Below, piece after piece: positions 1-4,659 of a stretch of 5,699 nt of DNA. The DNA lies in NCBI GenBank assembly GCA_002345475.1, contig DDWC01000035.1, positions 1 through 5,699 on the forward strand, read 5' to 3'. The DNA is from Firmicutes bacterium UBA2296 (lineage in GTDB: Bacteria; Bacillota; UBA994). The notes beneath the pieces were generated by a model. That model did no database searches. It was given only the letters and a program-made list of their open reading frames with translations, and had not been told where the DNA came from. A program made the translations under genes and the position numbers. Position 1 is the first letter of the stretch. Each line of letters begins with the position of its first letter.

Positions 1-29
1 GTTGCTATCACTAAAACTTATTCTACCAC

Positions 30-34
30 AGGAG
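30..34 (+). promoter_or_regulatory. Ribosome binding site of the corA-like gene
   Basis: AGGAG lies 10 bases before the GTG at 45 but only 1 base before the in-frame GTG at 36. This favours 45 as the start. A third possible start is the TTG at 120, preceded by GAGGGG at 105-110. It would give a 356-residue protein, closest to the 351 residues of Thermotoga maritima CorA. No clear promoter is visible in the 29 bases upstream. Confidence 0.5.
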
Positions 35-44
35 AGTGAGGAGG

Positions 45-1190
45 GTGTCCCATAAAGAAGCTGGGCAGGATTCGGGTTACCGTTGGCGAAATCTCTCTGA
101 GAGAGAGGGGGCAGACCCATTGCTTGTTGATCAGACTAATAAAACATCCACTTCACTAGAGTACACCGGGGTGCACCGTGGCGGTGTCACTGTTTTTGAG
201 GTTTACACATACAGGGAGTCACACAGCGAGTTCCTCAGGGCCGAGGGTCAATCAGGTCTTGAGCTTTTGCGGGAGAAGATGTGTTGTGGTGATCTTGTTT
301 GGGCCAACATTGTCGGTCTGGACTCGTCCGAGATAATTTCGGCAGCGTGTCAAGAGTTAGGCTTGCCTCCCTTGCTCATGGAGGACGTGGTGCATGTCGG
401 GCAACGCAGCAAGCTGGATCAGTCAGAGGATATGCTCTTCGCCACGGCAACCATGGTCAGCTATGACCGACAGGTCTGGCAGAAGCACGAACGCATGAAC
501 ATAGAACACGAACACCTCTCACTGTTGTTGACCAGGAACGCTGTCATAACCTTTCAAGAGAAGCCCGGTGACGTATTTTCCGGGGTACGCCATCGTCTGG
601 AACAGGAAAACGGCCGGATGCGCACATCCGGCAGCGATTACCTGCTCTATAGTCTTTTGGATGCGCTGGTAGACCAGCAGCTGGAGATTGTCCAGATGGT
701 GGCTGAGGAGGTCGACAACGCTGAGCGGGAGTTTATCGAAGAAGCCAAGGTTTCGTTGCCGCGCCTCTACAGGATTCGCAAAGAACTTCTGCTCATGCGC
801 TCTTCCAGCTTCCCGCTGCGTGATATGGTGCTGTCTATGTTGTCGCCTGATTTTGAACTCATAAGTGAAGCTGTTAAGGTGAACCTGCGCGACGTCTACG
901 ATCACGTAGCCCACGTTGCCGATCTGGTCAACCTGAATCGCGAAATGGTCAATAACTTATATGAAATGCATATGCTGGACGCCAGCAACAACATGAACCG
1001 GGTCATGACTACCTTGACAGTGTTCTCAGCCATCTTCATACCGCTAAACTTCCTCGCAGGTTTCTTTGGCATGAATTTTCACTTTTTCCCCGGCCTGAGT
1101 AGCCCTTTGGGGATCCCACTTGTTATCGGTATTTGCACCGCCATAGCGGCTGGCATGGTGTACTTCTTCCGCTCACGCGGCTGGTTCTAG
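45..1190 (+). CDS. corA: CorA-family divalent cation (Mg2+/Co2+) transporter
   Basis: This is an inner-membrane, pentameric channel-type carrier for Mg2+ and probably Co2+ or Ni2+; 381 residues from the GTG at 45. A long cytoplasmic funnel domain (about residues 38-315) is followed by two C-terminal helices (about 322-340 and 355-375) with the GMN selectivity motif at 342-344 and a short basic tail ending RSRGWF. It aligns by eye with T. maritima CorA along its whole length, including the YLLYSLLDALVD stretch (199-210). Asp114 and Asp283 match the regulatory Mg2+ pair Asp89/Asp253 of that protein. Differences are Phe341 for the Tyr before GMN, Asn335 for pore Thr305, Ile332 for gate Met302, and an outer loop without acidic residues. 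The N terminus is about 25 residues longer than in T. maritima, which leaves the start uncertain. The gene overlaps the convergent MFS gene by 18 bases. The family call is firm; the ion is inferred. Confidence 0.93.
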   Translation: MSHKEAGQDSGYRWRNLSEREGADPLLVDQTNKTSTSLEYTGVHRGGVTVFEVYTYRESHSEFLRAEGQSGLELLREKMCCGDLVWANIVGLDSSEIISAACQELGLPPLLMEDVVHVGQRSKLDQSEDMLFATATMVSYDRQVWQKHERMNIEHEHLSLLLTRNAVITFQEKPGDVFSGVRHRLEQENGRMRTSGSDYLLYSLLDALVDQQLEIVQMVAEEVDNAEREFIEEAKVSLPRLYRIRKELLLMRSSSFPLRDMVLSMLSPDFELISEAVKVNLRDVYDHVAHVADLVNLNREMVNNLYEMHMLDASNNMNRVMTTLTVFSAIFIPLNFLAGFFGMNFHFFPGLSSPLGIPLVIGICTAIAAGMVYFFRSRGWF

Positions 1191-2435
1191 CCGTGTCTGC
1201 CGAGCAAAGAGCAGGATGCCTAATAGTCGTATGAGAGTGGCAATGATGAACACGGTGTTCATGCTGAAGCGCCCGTAGATCGCCACCCCAATCAGAGGGG
1301 CCAGGAAACCCGTGAGACCCATTAGACCGTTAAAAACTGCTATGTAGCTGGGGCGTTTGCGTTCGTCGGCCGCGACACCAAGCAGCACATTGAAGAGTAT
1401 CAGTGTGAAGCCTGACCCTGCCAGGCCGCTGGCGATACTCAGGGGAATGAGAGGCCAGGATGTTCTGACAAACATGTGCAGGAAGGGCTGGGGCGCGAAA
1501 AGCAGCACGCTGTACAGGAGCGCCTTCCGCGGTCCGATGCGGTCGGCCAGCCTGCCCCACCAGCGGAAAGTCAGTACGCTGGTGATTTGCGTGACCACGG
1601 TGATGAGGGCAATGAAGGTTTTTGACAAGAAGAGGACTCTCACATAAAGTAACGTCCACATGGCCGCGGAAATATTGAAACCGATATGAACTACGAACAT
1701 CGCCGCTACAAAGGACAGAAAAGGTTTGTCCTTCAGGGTAGCGGTGATGCTCTTTATGTTGGCGGCATTATTCGCGACGTTCTCGCCGATTTCTGGCTTT
1801 TCGGTCACCCTGCGCAAGTACATAAGAGAGATAAGCAAGGCAATAAAGGAAGCGATGAATAGAGCAGTGAAGTTGTAGGGGTAGGGGAGAGCGTCAAGGA
1901 GCGGACCAGCGGCTATGGTGGCCAGCAGCGCCACGATGCCCAGCAACATGCTTCTGTCGCCAAAAATACGGCCCCGCAAATGAGCCGGGAAAATGTCGCC
2001 CATCATGGCCGTCCAGGCAACCCCCGACACCGTGCCGGGGAAACTCATGACTGCAAAGAGGCCGATGAAGACCCAGGCTCTTGCAACGGGAGGAATGGGC
2101 AGAAAAGGTATGAAGGCAAAAGCCAGATAGCCCATACGAAAGGCGATCGTGGCCGGCCAGAGCACACGCATCCTGCGTGAGGCTCGCTCAGTAATCATTG
2201 CTGCAGGAATCTGCGAAAGCAAGGCCACCAGTGCCGGCAAAGCGGCCAACCAGCCGAGCATGGTGTCTCCTGCGCCAAGCGCCAAGGCGTAGACACCCAT
2301 AAAGGAGGTGGTAAGTCCGGTCATCACCGCGTACCAGGCACCGTCACCGATGCTATTGACGATATTTTTGCGAGTGGCTTCATCGGCGGAATATGAGGTG
2401 AACGAGTCGAACAGACGCCTTACCGCTCCTGGCAT
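1173..2435 (-). CDS. Major facilitator superfamily (MFS) transporter, substrate unknown
   Basis: This 420-residue integral membrane carrier has about twelve hydrophobic segments spread over two halves (roughly residues 30-210 and 235-412), joined by a polar loop at 210-236. The clearest family mark is GRLADRIGPRK at 294-304, the MFS loop motif here between helices 8 and 9. The equivalent loop of the first half is the degenerate ITERASRRMR (81-90). RGRIFGDR (154-161) between helices 4 and 5 is a second conserved basic patch. The start is the ATG at 2433-2435, because AAGGAGGT stands six bases before it. An in-frame ATG eight codons upstream (2457-2459) has no ribosome binding site. The gene is divergent from the DUF2975-like gene and converges on corA with an 18-base overlap. 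Nothing nearby points to a substrate; efflux or uptake of a small molecule is equally possible. Confidence 0.9.
   Translation of the reverse strand: MPGAVRRLFDSFTSYSADEATRKNIVNSIGDGAWYAVMTGLTTSFMGVYALALGAGDTMLGWLAALPALVALLSQIPAAMITERASRRMRVLWPATIAFRMGYLAFAFIPFLPIPPVARAWVFIGLFAVMSFPGTVSGVAWTAMMGDIFPAHLRGRIFGDRSMLLGIVALLATIAAGPLLDALPYPYNFTALFIASFIALLISLMYLRRVTEKPEIGENVANNAANIKSITATLKDKPFLSFVAAMFVVHIGFNISAAMWTLLYVRVLFLSKTFIALITVVTQITSVLTFRWWGRLADRIGPRKALLYSVLLFAPQPFLHMFVRTSWPLIPLSIASGLAGSGFTLILFNVLLGVAADERKRPSYIAVFNGLMGLTGFLAPLIGVAIYGRFSMNTVFIIATLIRLLGILLFARQTRLEPAA
1175..1196. other. Hairpin over the overlapping convergent stop codons
   Basis: ACGCGGCT (1175-1182) pairs with AGCCGTGT (1189-1196) around a six-base loop, giving 8 bp with one G-U pair on the + strand. 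It includes the corA stop (1188-1190) and touches the MFS stop (1173-1175). No T-run follows on either strand, so it is not a standard intrinsic terminator. It may still slow or protect the 3' ends of both messages. It could also be chance. Confidence 0.3.
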
Positions 2436-2441
2436 TGAAAC

Positions 2442-2449
2442 ACCTCCTT
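2442..2449 (-). promoter_or_regulatory. Ribosome binding site of the MFS gene
   Basis: On the minus strand this reads AAGGAGGT, a full anti-16S match, with six bases to the ATG at 2435. It decides the start against the upstream in-frame ATG at 2459, which this site overlaps if translated. Confidence 0.85.
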
Positions 2450-2473
2450 GCACATGCATATTGATAAAAACTA

Positions 2474-2479
2474 ATTATA
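2474..2479 (-). promoter_or_regulatory. Possible -10 element for the MFS gene
   Basis: The minus strand reads TATAAT, a consensus -10, about 40 bases before the MFS start codon. The hexamers 16-18 bases upstream match the -35 consensus poorly, so it would need an activator or a different pairing. An alternative is TTGTTT (2492-2487) with TTTTAT (2469-2464) at 17 bases. Confidence 0.4.
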
Positions 2480-2480
2480 T

Positions 2481-2493
2481 ATTGTTAAACAAT
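2481..2493. repeat. 13-bp palindrome overlapping the -35 box (possible operator)
   Basis: ATTGTT-A-AACAAT is a perfect 6-1-6 inverted repeat. It covers the -35 hexamer of the rightward promoter and lies just upstream of the possible leftward -10. That position suits a dimeric repressor or activator acting on both divergent genes. The flanking DNA is AT-rich, so chance remains possible. No regulator gene is in the window. Confidence 0.4.
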
Positions 2494-2510
2494 AAACTGC
2501 AGTCTATACT
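2482..2510 (+). promoter_or_regulatory. Sigma-A-type promoter of the DUF2975-like gene
   Basis: TTGTTA (2482-2487) and TATACT (2505-2510) are separated by exactly 17 bases. Transcription would start near 2517, leaving a leader of about 24 bases before the ATG at 2541. Confidence 0.7.
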
Positions 2511-2513
2511 AGA

Positions 2514-2529
2514 GCTATCATAGCATAGC
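2514..2529. repeat. Palindrome plus tandem copy at the predicted transcription start
   Basis: GCTAT-C-ATAGC (2514-2524) is a 5-1-5 inverted repeat, followed at once by a second ATAGC (2525-2529). It straddles the predicted +1 of the rightward promoter. It could be an operator half-site array or chance. Confidence 0.3.
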
Positions 2530-2540
2530 GAGGTGTAGTA

Positions 2541-2993
2541 ATGAAGAGACTGGATATTCTCTATTTGCGCTGGTTTCTGGTCGTGTTGGCAGCGGTGACG
2601 ATCCTGCTCTGTTTTGCCTGGTTGCCTGTCGAAGCAGATGCAGCGGCAACAGATAATCCGGAGGTCGCCTTCCTGAAGTACCCAATCCTGCTTGGGATAC
2701 TGGCTACCTCAGCAGCATTTCTTTGGGCACTGTATCAGTCGTGGCAACTACTCGGGATAGCGGCACCTGAGGCGCCCGCTTCACCTGCGCATTTGTCTTG
2801 CACAAAGCATATAGGGTATGCGGGGGTATCTATTGCTTCATCCTACGCGGCGGGCATGTTTGTGCTGGCCATGAGCAACGCCTTGCACCCGGGCCTCGCG
2901 CTTGTGGGAATGGTAGTAATCCTCCTTTCCCTGGGAGTATCGGCTTTTGCCACCTGGCTGGGCCAGGTGCTTCTGAGGGTACTAGTAGCATAG
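2541..2993 (+). CDS. Four-helix membrane protein, DUF2975-like
   Basis: This 150-residue protein has four hydrophobic segments at about residues 10-29, 45-72, 92-113 and 117-147. The first half closely resembles DUF2975 proteins as I know them: a short basic start, a helix ending in FAWLP, then NPEVAFLKYPILLG (39-52), a long second helix and an ALYQSWQLL stretch (63-71). The shorter second half fits less clearly. No biochemical role is known for the family. In many Bacillota these genes lie directly beside a small Cro/C1-type helix-turn-helix regulator, but no such gene follows here. The start ATG has GAGGTG about five bases upstream and lies about 24 bases after the predicted transcription start. 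The gene is divergent from the MFS gene with 105 bases between the two starts. Membrane protein is certain; the family assignment is by recalled sequence pattern. Confidence 0.78.
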   Translation: MKRLDILYLRWFLVVLAAVTILLCFAWLPVEADAAATDNPEVAFLKYPILLGILATSAAFLWALYQSWQLLGIAAPEAPASPAHLSCTKHIGYAGVSIASSYAAGMFVLAMSNALHPGLALVGMVVILLSLGVSAFATWLGQVLLRVLVA

Positions 2994-3044
2994 TGTAGCC
3001 AGGATAATGTCAATGTCGTCTAGTTGACAGGTGAGTTAATCGCG

Positions 3045-3073
3045 TTGAGGTGGGAGCTCTCCGGGGGTATACT
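3045..3073 (+). promoter_or_regulatory. Sigma-A-type promoter of the lipoprotein gene
   Basis: TTGAGG (3045-3050) and TATACT (3068-3073) are spaced by 17 bases. Transcription would start near 3080, about 34 bases before the TTG start at 3114. The -10 hexamer is the same as that of the DUF2975-like gene. A promoter here means the lipoprotein can be expressed separately from that gene, and it argues against any start upstream of 3080. Confidence 0.65.
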
Positions 3074-3099
3074 TGGTGTAAAGTGCCACTCGGATAACA

Positions 3100-3106
3100 G
3101 GGGAGG
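3100..3106 (+). promoter_or_regulatory. Ribosome binding site of the lipoprotein gene
   Basis: GGGGAGG lies seven bases before the TTG at 3114. With the signal peptide that follows, it fixes a TTG start rather than the longer reading from 3024. Confidence 0.75.
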
Positions 3107-3113
3107 ATCACCA

Positions 3114-4145
3114 TTGAAAAGGGCGTTTAGCTTTCTCGCTGTCATTACAGTATTGCTTACCCTCTTGTCTGCCTGCAGCAAACCACCGGAAACGCCGTCA
3201 TCTCCTCAGACACCACAGACTCCGGCAGTGCCTGCGCAACCTTCAACGCCTCCGACCCCGTCAGGGCCAGCTACGCCAGCGCAACCGACCTACGAAGGCT
3301 GGAGCCATGTGCAACTCGAAGGAGAAGTGGGCTTGTCTACACTAATCAGCGTATCGGGAGGTTTGGTTGGTGCATCAGCGACGGTAGCCTATTTTTCGGC
3401 TGATGGCCAAAAATGGAGCGTGTCACACGATCCTGCGCCCTATGCGATCCAGCGAGCCCTGTCAGGCACTGGTGAGGCCATCCTTATCGACAACCGCCAT
3501 ACGCGAAAAAGCAGCGACGGCATAAACTGGACCGTAATTGAAAGGGACTACTACTATTCTTTCATGACCATGATCGCCGATGGGAACGGATACCTGGGTG
3601 TCATGGGCAGTATTCTCATGACATCACAGGACGGCGCTAAATACCATCGTTTCGTCCCTGTGGGTAATGGATTGCGAGAGATCTGGTTCCTCGATGATGG
3701 GGGACGACCCACTACCATCAGCAATCTGTACTGCTTTGACGGCACGTACTATGCCTTAGGGGAAAAGGTTTGGCGCAGCACGGACCTGTCCAACTGGGAA
3801 GTAGCCTTCGCGGGCCAGGCACCAGCGACCGGACTGTCTCAAATGTACTATAACGGCACCAACTATCTGCTGCAGAACTTCTACTACGTTTTCACCTTTG
3901 ATGGAACTGATGTTGCACGGCTCGACCTGAAAGCCAGTCGCCTCACAGTGGACGATTCTGGCAGGTTCGTGGCAGTTAATACTGCCGACGGCACCACGTA
4001 TGTGTCTTCAGACGGACATCAGTGGACGGAGCTCTTTGGCCCGGCGGGTCACGCCATAATGGTATATGACATAGCCGTTCATGATGGAAAGCTGATTCTC
4101 TCCTGCGAGAAAGGCAACATCTACTATCGTCAGATGGAATATTAG
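3114..4145 (+). CDS. Secreted lipoprotein with proline-rich linker and Asp-box beta-propeller-like domain
   Basis: From the TTG at 3114 the product is 343 residues: a basic start (MKR), a hydrophobic core and the lipobox LSAC with the lipidated cysteine at 21, so it is anchored outside the cytoplasmic membrane. Residues 22-59 are a Pro/Thr/Ser/Ala/Gln linker with proline at every third place from 25 to 58. The rest carries S-x-D-G-x-x-W repeats of the Asp-box (BNR-like) type at 95, 133, 171 (ending in Tyr), 222 (Leu for Gly) and 298, with a degenerate one near 260. The spacing is 38, 38, 51, 38 and 38 residues. Such repeats sit at the hairpins of beta-propeller blades, as in sialidases and photosynthesis factor Ycf48, but no catalytic residues of those enzymes can be recognised. 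Binding or scaffold function is a guess. The gene has its own promoter and ends at a strong hairpin. Confidence 0.85.
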   Translation: MKRAFSFLAVITVLLTLLSACSKPPETPSSPQTPQTPAVPAQPSTPPTPSGPATPAQPTYEGWSHVQLEGEVGLSTLISVSGGLVGASATVAYFSADGQKWSVSHDPAPYAIQRALSGTGEAILIDNRHTRKSSDGINWTVIERDYYYSFMTMIADGNGYLGVMGSILMTSQDGAKYHRFVPVGNGLREIWFLDDGGRPTTISNLYCFDGTYYALGEKVWRSTDLSNWEVAFAGQAPATGLSQMYYNGTNYLLQNFYYVFTFDGTDVARLDLKASRLTVDDSGRFVAVNTADGTTYVSSDGHQWTELFGPAGHAIMVYDIAVHDGKLILSCEKGNIYYRQMEY

Positions 4146-4148
4146 CAC

Positions 4149-4160
4149 AACAGCAGACAA
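4149..4160 (+). repeat. 12-base direct repeat, left copy
   Basis: AACAGCAGACAA here recurs exactly at 4519-4530, and similarity continues with one gap (CGACCC against CGTCCC). The left copy is the outer foot of the terminator stem. The right copy lies in the promoter of the small membrane gene, so that gene is flanked by the pair. Its inverted form is the other terminator arm (4202-4210). Confidence 0.5.
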
Positions 4161-4214
4161 ACGACCCCGCGGACCCTGAGAAACAGGGTAGTGGGGGTCG
4201 TTTGTCTGCTTTCT
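4152..4214. terminator. Composite hairpin, probable bidirectional terminator between convergent genes
   Basis: AGCAGACAAACGACCCC (4152-4168) pairs perfectly over 17 bp with 4194-4210. A second stem, ACCCTG (4173-4178) with CAGGGT (4184-4189), caps it around a five-base AGAAA loop. It begins six bases after the lipoprotein stop and ends two bases before the stop of the minus-strand gene (4213-4215). The T-run is short on the + strand (TTTCT) and poor on the minus strand, so the stem length would have to do most of the work. Confidence 0.8.
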
Positions 4215-4491
4215 ACCCTCTGCCGCGCCATTTGGCGAAACCGTAAAGGGCATACCCAAGCAAAGCCAACGCTCCGTAAAAGCTCATCAACATGCCCTCG
4301 CGCATGGTGGGATAAGGATTAGGGATGATTAGGGGTTTCATCAGATAGTAAAGGGAGAGCAGGGTGAAGGCGAAAGGCACTGTGAGGCCCTTCAGACCTA
4401 GGCGAGACCGGGCCACATGGTTAACCAGCACTACATAGAGGATAACCCCTGCCACGATAAGGAGCCACAAAAATGTGTCTGATATCTGCAT
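4213..4491 (-). CDS. Small three-helix membrane protein, unknown function
   Basis: I do not recognise this family. The 92-residue product has three hydrophobic segments, about residues 6-25, 36-56 and 66-86, with a basic loop between the first two (HVARSRLGLKG, 25-35) and a basic tail ending KWRGRG. A proline-rich turn, KPLIIPNPYP (52-61), links helices 2 and 3. The positive-inside rule puts the first loop and the C-terminal tail in the cytoplasm only if the second loop also carries little charge, so the topology is unsure. The start is the ATG at 4489-4491, with AAGGAGG six bases before it. An upstream in-frame ATG would add 13 residues encoded by the binding site itself. The gene stands alone: convergent with the lipoprotein across a terminator and divergent from the HD-GYP gene. 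Its ribosome binding site and promoter support a real gene. Confidence 0.75.
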   Translation of the reverse strand: MQISDTFLWLLIVAGVILYVVLVNHVARSRLGLKGLTVPFAFTLLSLYYLMKPLIIPNPYPTMREGMLMSFYGALALLGYALYGFAKWRGRG

Positions 4492-4497
4492 AAGCCA

Positions 4498-4504
4498 CCT
4501 CCTT
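4498..4504 (-). promoter_or_regulatory. Ribosome binding site of the small membrane gene
   Basis: The minus strand reads AAGGAGG followed by six bases to the ATG at 4491. It rules out the upstream in-frame ATG as the main start. Confidence 0.85.
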
Positions 4505-4513
4505 ACTGTGACC

Positions 4514-4522
4514 ATTATAACA
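4514..4522 (-). promoter_or_regulatory. Extended -10 promoter of the small membrane gene
   Basis: The minus strand reads TGTTATAAT: a consensus TATAAT with the TG-n extension. No good -35 is present at 16-18 bases, as is usual for extended -10 promoters. The start of transcription would be near 4507, giving a very short leader of about 16 bases that begins just before the ribosome binding site. Confidence 0.6.
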
Positions 4523-4548
4523 GCAGACAAGTCGTCCCGATGTTATAA
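4515..4548. repeat. 8-bp inverted repeat containing both divergent -10 elements
   Basis: TTATAACA (4515-4522) and TGTTATAA (4541-4548) are exact reverse complements 18 bases apart. Each arm is itself an extended -10 element, one for each direction, so the region between the small membrane gene and the HD-GYP gene is near-symmetric. The arms could also bind one regulator. Confidence 0.55.
4519..4530 (+). repeat. 12-base direct repeat, right copy
   Basis: AACAGCAGACAA matches 4149-4160 exactly. Here it overlaps the left arm of the inverted repeat and lies from about -12 to -23 of the leftward promoter. Confidence 0.5.
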
Positions 4549-4549
4549 A
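4541..4549 (+). promoter_or_regulatory. Extended -10 promoter toward the HD-GYP gene
   Basis: TGTTATAAA has a five-of-six -10 hexamer with the TG-n extension and no clear -35. Transcription would begin near 4556, leaving a leader of about 104 bases. That leader has only weak local pairing (CAGG 4566-4569 with CCTG 4576-4579; CGAG 4586-4589 with CTCG 4597-4600). I recognise no known riboswitch in it. Confidence 0.5.
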
Positions 4550-4641
4550 AAGGTTAAGTCAAAGGCAGGACTGGCCCTGACGAAGCGAGAAATAGACTCG
4601 TGAAACACACTAATAAGGATCCTGTATCTGAAGAAGCCTGT

Positions 4642-4652
4642 AAAGGAGGTGA
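4642..4652 (+). promoter_or_regulatory. Ribosome binding site of the HD-GYP gene
   Basis: AAAGGAGGTGA is an excellent anti-16S match. From its GG at 4649 there are ten bases to the GTG at 4660. A second site, GGAG (4655-4658), is seven bases before the ATG at 4666. Either codon could start the protein, with a two-residue difference. Confidence 0.75.
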
Positions 4653-4659
4653 CCGGAGA

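Noticed and set aside
1..44. A Mg2+-sensing leader (M-box or ykoK type) before corA
   Set aside because: Only 44 bases are available, and they show no recognisable part of that structure; the upstream sequence is outside the window.
519..914. 131-codon open frame on the minus strand inside corA
   Set aside because: It lies wholly within a well-conserved gene, has no ribosome binding site or recognisable domain, and is best read as a shadow frame.
1330..1659. Open frames on both strands inside the MFS gene (also 1357-1647 and 1980-2180 on +)
   Set aside because: They are antisense or out of frame to a clear transporter, and their low-complexity or Arg/His/Pro-rich products are typical of shadow frames.
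2436..2459. Eight extra N-terminal residues of the MFS protein from the ATG at 2457-2459
   Set aside because: No Shine-Dalgarno site precedes it, and the extension is encoded by the strong binding site of the next ATG.
2951..2969. 8-bp inverted repeat CACCTGGC / GCCAGGTG near the 3' end of the DUF2975-like gene
   Set aside because: The loop is three bases, it lies inside coding sequence, and no T-run follows, so it is not supported as a terminator.
3024..3029. A perfect TTGACA -35 hexamer
   Set aside because: No -10-like hexamer lies 16-18 bases downstream (the bases there are G-rich). TTGAGG with TATACT at 17 bases is the better promoter.
3024..3113. A 30-codon upstream extension of the lipoprotein from the TTG at 3024
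   Set aside because: It would precede the promoter at 3045-3073, lacks a ribosome binding site, and would bury the signal peptide. The TTG at 3114 has GGGGAGG at the right distance.
4008..4259. 83-codon minus-strand frame across the terminator
   Set aside because: It spans the end of the lipoprotein, the hairpin and the end of the small membrane gene in another frame; no start signals are seen.
4600..4659. In-frame GTG at 4600 adding 20 residues to the HD-GYP protein
   Set aside because: Only a weak GCGAG precedes it, and the added stretch covers the excellent AAAGGAGGTGA site at 4642-4652.
4556..4659. Possible c-di-GMP riboswitch in the leader of the HD-GYP gene
   Set aside because: The conserved core and pairing pattern of the c-di-GMP-I and -II classes are not recognisable; only two weak 4-bp stems are present.
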